From: Streptomyces sp. Go-475
Lineage (GTDB): Bacteria; Actinomycetota; Actinomycetes; Streptomycetales; Streptomycetaceae
Assembly (NCBI RefSeq): GCF_003330845.1
Contig: NZ_CP026121.1
Span: 6,739,501 to 6,803,500 of the forward strand
Direction: 5' to 3'
Length of the DNA stretch: 64,000 nt
Shown: piece after piece, positions 51,137 through 59,828 of the stretch
Position numbering within the stretch: the first letter of the stretch is position 1
How the letters are laid out: every line of letters starts with the position of its first letter
Notes under the pieces: generated by a model
What the model was told of the DNA's origin: nothing
Databases searched by the model: none
What the model saw: only the letters and a program-made list of their open reading frames with translations
Program-made: the position numbers and the translations under genes

Positions 51137-52543
51137 TCAGGCCACGGCCGCCGGCCGGTCCGCCGCCCGCAGGGACAGCGCCCGGCCGTAACGGCGCAGC
51201 AGGAGCAGGGCGGTCGCGGCGAGGCCGGTGAGCAGGCCGAGCCAGACGCCCAGGGTCTCCAGGCCGGCGAGGTGCCCGAGGAGCCAGGCGGCGGGCAGCC
51301 CGATCAGCCAGTAGCCGACGAGGGTGATCCGGAAGCCGCTCTTCGTGTCGTCGAGGCCGCGCAGCAGGCCGACGCCGATGTTCTGCGCGCAGTCGAAGAA
51401 CTGCAGCACGGCGGCGACCAGCAGCAGGCCGGTGGCGATGTCCGTCGCGCTGTGCCCGTCCGCCCCGGACGGGTCGATGAACGGGCGCAGCACCAGTCCG
51501 GGCACGGTCAGGTAGACGACCCCGACCACGGCCATCACGGCCGCGGCGCACGCCAGCGCGGTGTTCTTGATGCGCCGCGCGGCGGCGATCCGGTCCAGGG
51601 CGAGTTCCCGGCTGACGTTGAGGGACGCGGCGTGGGACAGGCCGACCGCGACCTGGAACACGATGTAGATGAGCTGGTTGACGGCCGTGTGCGCGGCCAG
51701 CGCCGCACTGCCGAACGTGCCGATGAGCAGGGCGACGACGGAGAAGAAGCCCGCCTCGGACCCGTAGGTGGCGGCGATGGGCACGCCCAGGCCGGTCAGC
51801 CGGCGCAGGGTCGCCGGGCGGGCCTTCCAGAACCGGATGTCCAGGAGCGGGGCGAGCCGGGGGTCGCGGCGCGCGGAGACGTACAGGGCCACGCAGGTCA
51901 GCGCGTACACCAGCGAGGTGGCGAGCCCGATGCCGGGCAGCCCCAGCTTCGGCAGGCCCCAGGTGCCGTGGACGAGGACCCAGTTGAGGCCCGCGTTGAC
52001 GGCGACCGACGCGATCGTGATCCGCAGCAGGGCCTGCGGGCGGCGCATGCCGACGGTGAACTGGCGGATCGCCTGGAACCACAGGCAGGGGACCAGGCCG
52101 GGGGCGAGCGCGAGCAGCAGCGGCCAGGCCGTGTCCACGACCTCGGGGTCCTGACCGAGGTAGGCCAGGGCGCGCCCGATCAGCAGGATGACCAGCGCGC
52201 CGGCGACGCCGGCCAGGGTGGCCAGCGCCAGCGCGGCGCGGACCACGTCCCGGACCTCCTCGGCGGCCTCCTCGGACAGCTCCGCCTCGTCGTCGTCGCG
52301 GGCGGAGGCCGCGGACACCTGGTTGCCGACCGCGGTGACCAGGCCGACGCCCATGGTCCGCAGCTGGTTGAACACGACCATCGCCAGGCCGCCGCCGGCC
52401 AGCGCCTCGGCGCCCATCAGGCCCATCATCACCGTGTCGGTGGTGGTGAGGGCGACCTGGGCGAGCTGGGTCAGGGCGAGCGGGACGGCCAGGGTGGCAA
52501 GGGCCCGGCTGTCCCGGAGCAGGGTGGAGAGCGGTGTCGGCAT
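51137..52543 (-). CDS. MATE-family efflux transporter
   Basis: 468-aa inner-membrane antiporter with twelve predicted helices in two related halves, starting LATLAVPLALTQLAQVALTTTDTVMMG. It is the last gene of the five-gene metallophore-type operon, 14 bp after the SbnA-like gene. The position argues that it exports the operon's product. Multidrug export is the family default, so the specific role is inferred. Confidence 0.88.
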   Translation of the reverse strand: MPTPLSTLLRDSRALATLAVPLALTQLAQVALTTTDTVMMGLMGAEALAGGGLAMVVFNQLRTMGVGLVTAVGNQVSAASARDDDEAELSEEAAEEVRDVVRAALALATLAGVAGALVILLIGRALAYLGQDPEVVDTAWPLLLALAPGLVPCLWFQAIRQFTVGMRRPQALLRITIASVAVNAGLNWVLVHGTWGLPKLGLPGIGLATSLVYALTCVALYVSARRDPRLAPLLDIRFWKARPATLRRLTGLGVPIAATYGSEAGFFSVVALLIGTFGSAALAAHTAVNQLIYIVFQVAVGLSHAASLNVSRELALDRIAAARRIKNTALACAAAVMAVVGVVYLTVPGLVLRPFIDPSGADGHSATDIATGLLLVAAVLQFFDCAQNIGVGLLRGLDDTKSGFRITLVGYWLIGLPAAWLLGHLAGLETLGVWLGLLTGLAATALLLLRRYGRALSLRAADRPAAVA

Positions 52544-52557
52544 CTGAGGGCGTCTCG

Positions 52558-53586
52558 TCAGTTCTCGCGGAGTTTCGTCAGCAGCTCGTCGACCTCGCGC
52601 TCCACGGCCGGGTCGATGAGGGATCGGGCGGTCATCCAGTCGTCGTCGAAGACCGTGTCCATGTACTTCTCGCCTCCGTCGTTGACCAGGGCGACCATAG
52701 TCGTGCCCGGCGGCAGCGCGGACATGCGGGTCAGCGCCTCGTGCACGACCCCGCCCGCCGAGCCGCCGATCAGCAGCCCGGTGCGGCGCGCGACGACCCG
52801 GGCGGTCGCGAACGCCTCCACGTCACCGACCTTCACGCCCTCGTCGATCAGGTCGAAGTCCACGAGCAGGCCGATCGTGGCGCCCTCGGGGGTGCCGGTG
52901 CCGGACTGGTAGTAGTCGTGCGCGGGCCCGCCGAACGCGATGGACCCCTTCGGCTCGACGCCCACGATCCGCACGTCCGGCACGGTCTTCCGCAGCTCCC
53001 GCCCGGTCCCGCACAGCCCGCCGCCCGTGCCCACGGCACCGACCAGGACGTCGATACGGCCCTCCAGGGCGGCGTCGAGCTCATGGGCCACGGCGTGGTA
53101 ACCGACCGCGTTGGCCGGGTTGTTGTGCTGCTCGGTGAAGAAGGCGGTGTCGTCCTCGGCGGCCAGTTTCTCGGCGAACTCCTCGCGCGCGGCGGTGGCC
53201 AGCTCCTCGTCGCCCTCCTCGGCGACGTAGAGGAGTTCGGCGCCCAGCGCCTTCATGCCGCGCAGCTTGTCGGCGCAGGCGTGGTGGTCGACGACCGCGG
53301 TGAAGGTGTAGCCGCGCTCGGCGGCGATGACGGCGAGGCCGAGCCCGGTGTTGCCGGAGGTCGACTCGACGATCCGGCCGCCCGGGGGCAGCAGGCCGCG
53401 CTCCTCGGCGTCGAGGACCATCTGGCGGGCCATACGGATCTTGGCGGTGCCGGTCGGGTTGAACTGCTCCAGCTTCAGCAGCAGCCGGCTGCCCGTCTCG
53501 GTGCGGCACAGCTCGAACAGGGGCGTGTGGCCTATGAGGTCGGAGACGCGGCTGACCACGGCGGGACGCGTGAGCGTCTTGTCCAT
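52558..53586 (-). CDS. SbnA-like PLP synthase (2,3-diaminopropionate / ACEGA synthase type)
   Basis: 342-aa cysteine-synthase-fold enzyme. PLP Lys49 lies in NPTGTAKIR, with the STSGNTG phosphate/substrate loop and VGTGGGLCGTG. The presence of an ornithine-cyclodeaminase-like partner (SbnB type) in the operon points to SbnA chemistry. In that reaction O-phospho-L-serine and L-glutamate form N-(1-amino-1-carboxyethyl)-glutamate. Another amine donor such as aspartate or arginine is possible. Plain cysteine synthase is less likely in this context. It lies 26 bp after the decarboxylase gene. Confidence 0.8.
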   Translation of the reverse strand: MDKTLTRPAVVSRVSDLIGHTPLFELCRTETGSRLLLKLEQFNPTGTAKIRMARQMVLDAEERGLLPPGGRIVESTSGNTGLGLAVIAAERGYTFTAVVDHHACADKLRGMKALGAELLYVAEEGDEELATAAREEFAEKLAAEDDTAFFTEQHNNPANAVGYHAVAHELDAALEGRIDVLVGAVGTGGGLCGTGRELRKTVPDVRIVGVEPKGSIAFGGPAHDYYQSGTGTPEGATIGLLVDFDLIDEGVKVGDVEAFATARVVARRTGLLIGGSAGGVVHEALTRMSALPPGTTMVALVNDGGEKYMDTVFDDDWMTARSLIDPAVEREVDELLTKLREN

Positions 53587-53612
53587 CGGATGGCTCCAGG
53601 GGAGGTGGGGAG

Positions 53613-54965
53613 TCAGGCGAGGGGGTGGCGGTCGAGCCGCCAGCGGGTGCGGCCGTCGCCGTCGGTGTCGACGACGACCTTCGGGGGGAGCGGCAGCTCG
53701 TGGAAGGGGGACTCGTTGGAGTCCATCTGGTATCCGGCGGTGTTGGGGTAGACGAGCAGGTCGCCGGGGGCCGGGCGGGCGGGCAGCAGCACCTTGCGCC
53801 AGGTGAGCATGTCCGACTCCAGGCAGGTGGCGCCGCCGACGCAGGCCGCGTACGGCTCGGCGGCGCCGTCCGGCCGCGCGGGCAGCAGCACCGGATCCGG
53901 CAGGTACTCGCTGTTGAACCACTGCTCGGACAGGCTGAGGCTGCTGCCGTCGACGGTGACGACGCCGTATCCGGAGGGCCGGTCCTTGACGCCCTGGACG
54001 CGGAACACCGTGCACCCGGCCCGGTCCAGCAGCGCCCGGCCGGGCTCCAGCAGGAGCCGCACTCCGGCCGTGCGCAGCCGCCCGGCGAGGTCGTGCGCCG
54101 CCAGGACGGCCCGCAGGGCGCCGGCGCCCGCGACGGGGGAGTGGTACGGGTAGAAGTCGGCCGGGGCGAAGGACTTGCCCGCGTGGTAGTGCTCGGGCCG
54201 CTGCTCCCGCAGGAAGCGCGCCCAGTGCCCGGCGTCGGTGTAGTCGACGGCGAATCCGCCGCCGATGCTGATCCGGTCCGCGCGCAGCCCCCGCGCCCGT
54301 GCCTTCAGGCACAGCTCGACGAGTTCGGCCGCCGACTCGGCGCGCTGCTCGGTGTCGTAGCCGGACAGATGGAAGGAGAAGCCCTCCATGACCACGGCCT
54401 GCCCGGCCTCCGCGCAGCGGGCGAGGGTCGACTCCAGCTGCTCGTCGTCGAGGCCGAAGCGGCTGTGCGGCTGGGCCGGCGGCAGGCGCCGCAGCAGCAC
54501 CCGCGCCGGGCGCGCCGTCGCCTGCGCCAGGGCGATCACCCGCTCCAGCTCGTCGGGCGCGTCCACGGCGATCAGGCAGCCCTGCAGCACGGCCACCCGC
54601 AGCAGCCCCTCGGCCTTGGCGGGCCCGGTGACCACGACGTGCTCGCCGCGCACCCCGTGGCCGAGCGCGTCCCGCAGCTCACCGGCGCTGGCCACGTCCA
54701 CGCCCGCGCCGGACAGGGCACAGCGGTCCAGCCAGACGGCGGCCTTGTTGGCCTTCTTCGCGTAGTACACGCGGCCTTCCACCCCGGCCTCGCCCAACAC
54801 CTCGCTGAACGCGGCCAGGTTGGCGTCGAAGCGGTCGGGCAGCAGCAGGTGGAAGGGGCCGCCGAGCGCGTACGACAGCTCCTGCGGCAGTCCGCTGCCC
54901 AGGATCGCGTCGAGCCGTGGATCCGGGTGGGCGGGCAGCGGCGGGGCGGCAGTCGCGCGGGTCAC
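53613..54965 (-). CDS. Type III PLP-dependent decarboxylase (DAP/ornithine decarboxylase fold)
   Basis: 450-aa alanine-racemase-fold decarboxylase. The PLP Lys is in RVYYAKKANK at about residue 52. Phosphate-binding ISIGGGFAVDY, the LLEPGRALLD segment and the active-site Cys motif GGATCLESDM follow. The start GTG overlaps the SbnB-like stop (GTGA). In staphyloferrin B synthesis a decarboxylase (SbnH) acts on a diaminopropionate-containing intermediate, generating an ethylenediamine unit. A similar step is likely here. Substrate unproven. Confidence 0.82.
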   Translation of the reverse strand: MTRATAAPPLPAHPDPRLDAILGSGLPQELSYALGGPFHLLLPDRFDANLAAFSEVLGEAGVEGRVYYAKKANKAAVWLDRCALSGAGVDVASAGELRDALGHGVRGEHVVVTGPAKAEGLLRVAVLQGCLIAVDAPDELERVIALAQATARPARVLLRRLPPAQPHSRFGLDDEQLESTLARCAEAGQAVVMEGFSFHLSGYDTEQRAESAAELVELCLKARARGLRADRISIGGGFAVDYTDAGHWARFLREQRPEHYHAGKSFAPADFYPYHSPVAGAGALRAVLAAHDLAGRLRTAGVRLLLEPGRALLDRAGCTVFRVQGVKDRPSGYGVVTVDGSSLSLSEQWFNSEYLPDPVLLPARPDGAAEPYAACVGGATCLESDMLTWRKVLLPARPAPGDLLVYPNTAGYQMDSNESPFHELPLPPKVVVDTDGDGRTRWRLDRHPLA

Positions 54966-55951
54966 TGCCACAGCGGCACCCGCGTTCCCAGGCCCTGTTC
55001 GACGGCCAGCTGCGCGAAGCGGTGCCCGAGCGCGATGTCGGTGACGACCAGACCGCTGTTGTAGGCGAAGATCCGCTCGTCGGCGGAGCGCCGGCCCTCG
55101 GCCCGGCCCGCCACGACCTCGGGGAACTCCGCGTCCACCGGCGGGAAGGTGCCGTCCGCGTCGGCCATGTCGGTGCCCGTGACCTTCATCTGCGCCTCGC
55201 TGGTGGCGACCACGCGGTCCGCCTCGTGCAGGGTCGACGGGGCGATGCCGTGGCCGACCAGGATCGACAGCGCGCCCGGCTTCAGGTCGGCGGCCTCGAC
55301 GGCGGCGGGCGTGTGCTGTCCGGCCGTGGCGACCACCACGTCGGCGTCCGCCGCGGCGGCCCGTACGTCGTCCACGACCTCCACCTCCCGCTCGGGGAAG
55401 TAGTGGTGGAGCCGCTCGCGCACCGCGGCGAGGCCGTCCGGGTGCGTGCCGTACACCATGAGCCGGTCCAGGTCCGGCAGCGTGGTGAGCAGGAAGGGCA
55501 GCGCCAGGCGGCCCTGGGTGCCGGTGCCGATGACGAGCGCGCTGCGGGCGCCGGGCCGCGCGCACTCCCGGGCCAGCAGCGCGGAGACGGCCGGGGTGCG
55601 CAGCGAGCCGATCCGGCCGCAGTCCATCATCGCGACCGGCAGCCCGGTGACGTCGTCGTAGATCGTGAGCGTCGTGTAGTAGTGCTGCTCGTCGCGCGAC
55701 TTGTCCAGGCCGTGCTTGTACGAGGTCTTGATCGCGACGACCTCGCGGACGCCGTCCCGGCCGAGCATGGCGTACGAGACGGAGTGGCCGTCCTCCGGTT
55801 TGACGGTGAGCTTGCGGGGGTTGGCCGACCGGCCGTCGGCGAGCGTGCGGTAGGCCTGCTCGACGACGTCCACCACGTCGTTCAGTGATATCTCGATGCC
55901 GGCGATGTCGCTGGTGCTGAGGATGCGCAGGGTCCTGTCGTCCGCGGTCAC
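54962..55951 (-). CDS. SbnB-like ornithine-cyclodeaminase-family dehydrogenase
   Basis: 329-aa NAD-dependent enzyme of the ornithine cyclodeaminase/mu-crystallin family. The Rossmann motif ALVIGTGTQGRLA is near residue 139 and the conserved GHGIAPSTLHEADRV segment near 238. Next to an SbnA-like synthase this matches SbnB, which oxidatively cleaves the SbnA product to L-2,3-diaminopropionate and 2-oxoglutarate. GTG 55951 follows AAGGGAA. It lies 37 bp after the dioxygenase gene and overlaps the decarboxylase start by 4 bp. Confidence 0.83.
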   Translation of the reverse strand: MTADDRTLRILSTSDIAGIEISLNDVVDVVEQAYRTLADGRSANPRKLTVKPEDGHSVSYAMLGRDGVREVVAIKTSYKHGLDKSRDEQHYYTTLTIYDDVTGLPVAMMDCGRIGSLRTPAVSALLARECARPGARSALVIGTGTQGRLALPFLLTTLPDLDRLMVYGTHPDGLAAVRERLHHYFPEREVEVVDDVRAAAADADVVVATAGQHTPAAVEAADLKPGALSILVGHGIAPSTLHEADRVVATSEAQMKVTGTDMADADGTFPPVDAEFPEVVAGRAEGRRSADERIFAYNSGLVVTDIALGHRFAQLAVEQGLGTRVPLWQ

Positions 55952-55988
55952 GGCTGTTCCCTTCGGATGCGGGTGGGTGGGCGGCGGA

Positions 55989-56978
55989 TCAGATGTGGGC
56001 CACCAGCGCGGCCTGCCCGTATCCGTGCTCGTCCGCCTCGGACAGGGGGCGGCTGCGGCGGCCGGGCACGCGCACCGAGGCGCGCTTGAGCCAGCGGTCG
56101 GTGCCGTCGTAGCGGGCCTTGAACGGCACGCGGCCGTGCACGACCAGGTCGTTGTCGACGACCAGGACGTCACCGGGTTCCAGGGCGACGGCGACCGAGA
56201 CGCGTTCCAGTTCGGCGGTGAGCCGCTCGTAGGCGGCGCGGTAGTCGGCCGGTGCCTCGTCGAGCGGGGTGTAGGCGGGGTCGTAGCGCAGGGTGGGGCC
56301 GGCCTCGGTCTGCCACAGGGCCGGGACCTTCGGAGGTGCTCCGGCGAAGGAGCGCGCCTCGGCGTAGGCGTCGTCCGGGAGGATCGGCAGGACCGGGCGG
56401 GACAGCAGCGCCAGGTCGTCCGCGGAGAGGCGGACCTTGCGGATGCTGGCGGCGGTGGTGGCGACGGCGTCGTGGTTGCGCATGCAGGCGAGCAGCAGCA
56501 GATGGGCGCGGCCGGGGTGGAAGGCGTCCTCGGTGTGCGGGCTGAGCAGCACGGTGCTGCTGGCACCCGTCTGCTCCTGCTCGTGGCCGGGCGAGGGCAC
56601 GATGTTGTGCACGAACCGGCCCTCCTGCTGGCCCTCCCAGGCGATGGGGTGGCCCATGGCCGCGGCGAGCAGCAGCAGGAGCACGTCCCAGGCGGCGGCG
56701 CGGTCGCCGGCGGTGTCCCAGCCGGAGGGCGTGGGGCCGATGCCGGCGTCGTCGACGGGCAGTCCGCGCAGGACGTACAGGCCGTCGTCCGTGTCGACGG
56801 GGCGGCAGATGTGCAGGATCGTTTCGTCAAGGCGGGCCGCGGCGGTCGCGACCCGGCGGAGCAGCTCGGGCCGTCCGGCCGAACTGCCGGACTCGGCAAG
56901 GATCTTGTGGGCGGTGTCGGTCAGTTCGTCGACGTCGTGCGGGGCGAACTGGCGGAGGGGTACGGCTCCCGTGGGCAT
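55989..56978 (-). CDS. Fe(II)/2-oxoglutarate dioxygenase, VioC/clavaminate-synthase-like
   Basis: 329-aa non-heme iron oxygenase of the TauD/CAS-like group. The iron ligands are His148 and Glu150 in SPHTEDAFHP, an HxE triad rather than HxD, and distal His281 in VVHGRVPF, with Arg296 for 2-oxoglutarate. The HxE triad and the following LLLLACMRNHD resemble amino-acid beta-hydroxylases such as the arginine hydroxylase VioC. It is the first gene of the operon, downstream of an iron box. It probably hydroxylates an amino-acid building block (arginine or asparagine type) to provide an iron-binding hydroxyl. Confidence 0.82.
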   Translation of the reverse strand: MPTGAVPLRQFAPHDVDELTDTAHKILAESGSSAGRPELLRRVATAAARLDETILHICRPVDTDDGLYVLRGLPVDDAGIGPTPSGWDTAGDRAAAWDVLLLLLAAAMGHPIAWEGQQEGRFVHNIVPSPGHEQEQTGASSTVLLSPHTEDAFHPGRAHLLLLACMRNHDAVATTAASIRKVRLSADDLALLSRPVLPILPDDAYAEARSFAGAPPKVPALWQTEAGPTLRYDPAYTPLDEAPADYRAAYERLTAELERVSVAVALEPGDVLVVDNDLVVHGRVPFKARYDGTDRWLKRASVRVPGRRSRPLSEADEHGYGQAALVAHI

Positions 56979-57102
56979 GGCGCAGACATCCGTTCCGGGG
57001 CGGGTGCGAGTGCGGGTGCGGGGTGCATGGAGCTCGGAGTGCCGACCCTGTGTGGTGCCTGTGGGACGGCCGGTGATCGCTGCCGAAACCTAACAGGCGA
57101 AT

Positions 57103-57121
57103 TTAGGTAAGGCAATCCTCA
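57103..57121 (-). promoter_or_regulatory. Iron box (DmdR/IdeR type) for the biosynthetic operon
   Basis: TTAGGTAAGGCAATCCTCA matches the actinobacterial iron-repressor consensus TTAGGTTAGGCTCACCTAA at 14 of 19 positions. It lies 125 bp upstream of the dioxygenase ATG. It implies repression of the operon when iron is plentiful. Confidence 0.75.
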
Positions 57122-57236
57122 CTAGAGTGAACAGCTCCTGTTGCGAATCTCTTGCAACAAGAGGGGTGATGCGTGCGCCTGTGCGCCCTTTGACGCCCCG
57201 GCAGTGAACGCTCAGGCATTGCGCTGAGGGATCTTC

Positions 57237-57255
57237 TTAGGGTAGGCACGCCTAA
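57237..57255 (+). promoter_or_regulatory. Iron box (DmdR/IdeR type) for the importer operon
   Basis: TTAGGGTAGGCACGCCTAA matches the iron-box consensus at 16 of 19 positions and is strongly symmetric. It lies 37 bp upstream of the binding-protein GTG, where it would cover the core promoter. Confidence 0.85.
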
Positions 57256-57291
57256 GCAATATGCTCCCCGCGTGGCTGAAAGAGGTCGTAC

Positions 57292-58845
57292 GTGAACGTG
57301 AACAGACGCCAAGTGCTGTGGGCCGGCGGTGCGATAGGCGCTTCCGCGCTCCTCGCCGCCTGCGGCAGCGGTGACGAGACCTCGGCCAAGTCGCCGGCGG
57401 GCAAGGGCGAGAAGCCGCGCCGCGGCGGCACCCTCCGGGTCGGCGCCCTGGGCCGGGCCTCGGCCATCACCCGCGACCCGCACGGCACGCAGGCCAACGA
57501 GAGCGACTACCTGATCATCTCGCTGGTGTACGACACGCTGACCGTCCCCGGTGCCAAGCCCAACACCGTCCCCCGCCTCGCCGCGAGCTGGCAGGCCTCG
57601 GACGACCTCAAGACCTGGCGCTTCACCCTCGCGAAGGGCGCGAAGTTCCACGACGGCACCCCGGTCACCGCCGAGGACGTCGTCTGGTCCCTGAAGCGGC
57701 TGCGGGCCACCCCCTCCGGCGCCTCCCGGCTGCCCGGCATCAAGGCCGAGAACATCAAGGCCGAGGGCACGGACACCGTCGTCCTGGTCTCCGACTACCC
57801 CAACGCCGAACTGCCCCAGCTGACCCGGCTGACGACGTTCGTGCTGAAGAAGGACACCAAGGACTCCGACCTCGGCAAGGCACCCGGCACCGGCCCCTTC
57901 AAGCTCGACTGGTTCCGCTCCGGCAACGCCCGCCTGGTCCGCAACGCCGACTGGTACGGCGGCGACGTGCACCTCGACGCCATCGAGGTCAAGATCTTCG
58001 AAAGCCCCCAGGCGATGGCCAACGCCCTGCTGGCCGGGCAGATCGACGTCGCCTCCAACGTCGGCGCGGTGGCGGCCCGCACGGCCGAGAAGCGCGGCGA
58101 CGTCCAGGTCGTGCGCCGCCCCAACGACATGGCGATGCCGATCGTCATGCGCACCGCCGACGGACCGTTCGCGGACGTGAAGGTACGGGAGGCGCTGCGG
58201 CTGGCCGTGGACCGCGAGGCCATGGTCAAGCAGGTCCTCTCCGGCTACGGCACGGTCGCCAACGACATCCTCGGCACCGGCGACCCCGCCTACGCCAAGG
58301 ACCTCCCGCAGCGCGCCCGCGACCTGGCCAAGGCCAAGCAACTGCTGAAGGAGGCCGGCTTCGACACCTCGAAGACGTACAAGCTGCTGACCACGGAGGA
58401 CATCGCCGGGCTCGCCGAGTCGGCGACGCTGTTCGCCTCCCAGGTCCGCGAGGCCGGGGTGAAGGTCGAGGTCGTCCGGCAGGAGTCGGCGACCTTCTGG
58501 GACAAGACCTGGCTCAAGGGCGACCTCTACACCACCTACTGGGGCACCAACGACTCCGTGGTGTTCTTCGCCAGCAAGACCATGGTCTCCGACTCCGGGC
58601 AGAACGAGGCCGGCTGGAAGAACAAGGAGTTCGACGCCGCCTACCGCAAGGCCATGGCCACCAAGGACGCGGCGGAGCGCGCCAAGGTCCTGCACCAGCT
58701 CCAGCAGATCGAGCACGACGCGTCCGGCTACCTGCTGTGGGGCATGGCCGACGGCATCGACCTGGCCGGCGCCGCCGTGCGCAACCTGCCCACCCTGCCC
58801 GGCTACGGGCGCGTCCAGCTCGAGCGGGCATGGCTGGCACGCTGA
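57292..58845 (+). CDS. SBP_bac_5-type binding lipoprotein of an Opp/Dpp-like importer
   Basis: 517-aa extracellular binding protein of the oligopeptide/nickel/opine-metallophore class. The signal peptide MNVNRRQVLWAGG ends in lipobox LLAAC near Cys24, a possible Tat lipoprotein. Family features are RGGTLRVG, ESDYLIISLVYDTL, KGAKFHDGTPVTAEDVVWSLKR and the GTGPFKL segment. GTG 57292 has GAGG 7 bp upstream. Iron-box control makes capture of a ferric chelate more likely than peptide nutrition. The parallel is the staphylopine importer Cnt, which is of the same transporter class. Confidence 0.87.
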   Translation: MNVNRRQVLWAGGAIGASALLAACGSGDETSAKSPAGKGEKPRRGGTLRVGALGRASAITRDPHGTQANESDYLIISLVYDTLTVPGAKPNTVPRLAASWQASDDLKTWRFTLAKGAKFHDGTPVTAEDVVWSLKRLRATPSGASRLPGIKAENIKAEGTDTVVLVSDYPNAELPQLTRLTTFVLKKDTKDSDLGKAPGTGPFKLDWFRSGNARLVRNADWYGGDVHLDAIEVKIFESPQAMANALLAGQIDVASNVGAVAARTAEKRGDVQVVRRPNDMAMPIVMRTADGPFADVKVREALRLAVDREAMVKQVLSGYGTVANDILGTGDPAYAKDLPQRARDLAKAKQLLKEAGFDTSKTYKLLTTEDIAGLAESATLFASQVREAGVKVEVVRQESATFWDKTWLKGDLYTTYWGTNDSVVFFASKTMVSDSGQNEAGWKNKEFDAAYRKAMATKDAAERAKVLHQLQQIEHDASGYLLWGMADGIDLAGAAVRNLPTLPGYGRVQLERAWLAR

Positions 58846-59828
58846 CCCCGACGGCACGGCACGAACCGGCGGCGGACTCCCGGACGCCGGGGCGTACCGC
58901 CCTGTACGCGGCCGGGGTGCTCGCCCGCCGGCTCCTGCTGCTGGCCGGGCTGCTCGCCGCCGTCTTCGCCGCCGTGGAGCTGCTGCCGGGGGACGCCGCC
59001 GACGCCACCTCAGAACGCGGGGAGAGCGCGGCCGACCTCGCCCAGCGGCGCCAACTGCTGGGCCTGGACCGGCCCGTGGCGGAACGGTTCTGGGACTGGA
59101 TGACCGGCCTGCCCACCGGCGACCTCGGCACCTCGGCGCGCGGTGAGCAGGTCGCCGACCTGCTCGCCCGGCCGTTCCCCAACACCCTGCTGCTCGGCGG
59201 GCTCGCGCTGCTGCTCACCCTCGTCGCCTCGATCGCCCTCGGCTGCTGGGCGGCGGCCCGGCCCGGCGGCCCGCTCGACCGGGCCGTGTCGGCGAGCGCC
59301 ACGGGCATCCTCGCGCTGCCCGAGTTCGTCGTCGCCGTGGCCCTCGTCCTCGTGTTCGCGCTGTGGACCGGCTGGCTGCCCGCGGTCACCCTCACCGACT
59401 CGGACGGCTCGCCCGCCTCCTGGCGAATGCTCGTGCTGCCCGTCCTCGCCCTGGCCGTCCCGCAGATCGGCTGGAACACGCGGATCGTGCGGGCCGCCCT
59501 CGCCGACGAGGCCAGGGCACCGCACATCGACACCGCCGTCCTCGACGGGCTGCCCCGGCACCGGATCCTCGTCCACCACCTGCTGCCCGGCGCCCTGCCG
59601 ACCATCGCGGCCGGTGTCGCCACCTCCACGGGCATGCTCCTCGGCGGCGCGGTCGTCGTCGAGACCATCTTCAACTACCCCGGCGTCGGCTCCGTCCTCG
59701 CGGGCGCGGTCACCGACCGGGACAGCCCGGTCATCGCCGGGGTCGTCGCCGTGACGGGAGCCGTGATCACCGCAGTGCTGCTGCTCGCCGACCTCGTACG
59801 GACCTGGGCTTCGGGAGGGCGGACGTGA
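58830..59828 (+). CDS. ABC transporter permease, DppB/OppB type
   Basis: 332-aa permease with six helices. The EAA-like loop region reads EARAPHIDTAVLDGLPRHRILVHHLLPGALP. Large loop DLGTSARGEQVADLLARPFPNTL precedes the transport domain. The ATG lies 16 bp inside the end of the binding-protein gene, so the two overlap. It forms the membrane pore with the DppC-like partner whose GTG overlaps its stop. Confidence 0.9.
   Translation: MAGTLTPTARHEPAADSRTPGRTALYAAGVLARRLLLLAGLLAAVFAAVELLPGDAADATSERGESAADLAQRRQLLGLDRPVAERFWDWMTGLPTGDLGTSARGEQVADLLARPFPNTLLLGGLALLLTLVASIALGCWAAARPGGPLDRAVSASATGILALPEFVVAVALVLVFALWTGWLPAVTLTDSDGSPASWRMLVLPVLALAVPQIGWNTRIVRAALADEARAPHIDTAVLDGLPRHRILVHHLLPGALPTIAAGVATSTGMLLGGAVVVETIFNYPGVGSVLAGAVTDRDSPVIAGVVAVTGAVITAVLLLADLVRTWASGGRT

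Noticed and set aside
52558..53586. Housekeeping cysteine synthase
   Set aside because: Operon context with an SbnB-like partner, a decarboxylase and iron control favours SbnA-type chemistry, though the fold is the same.
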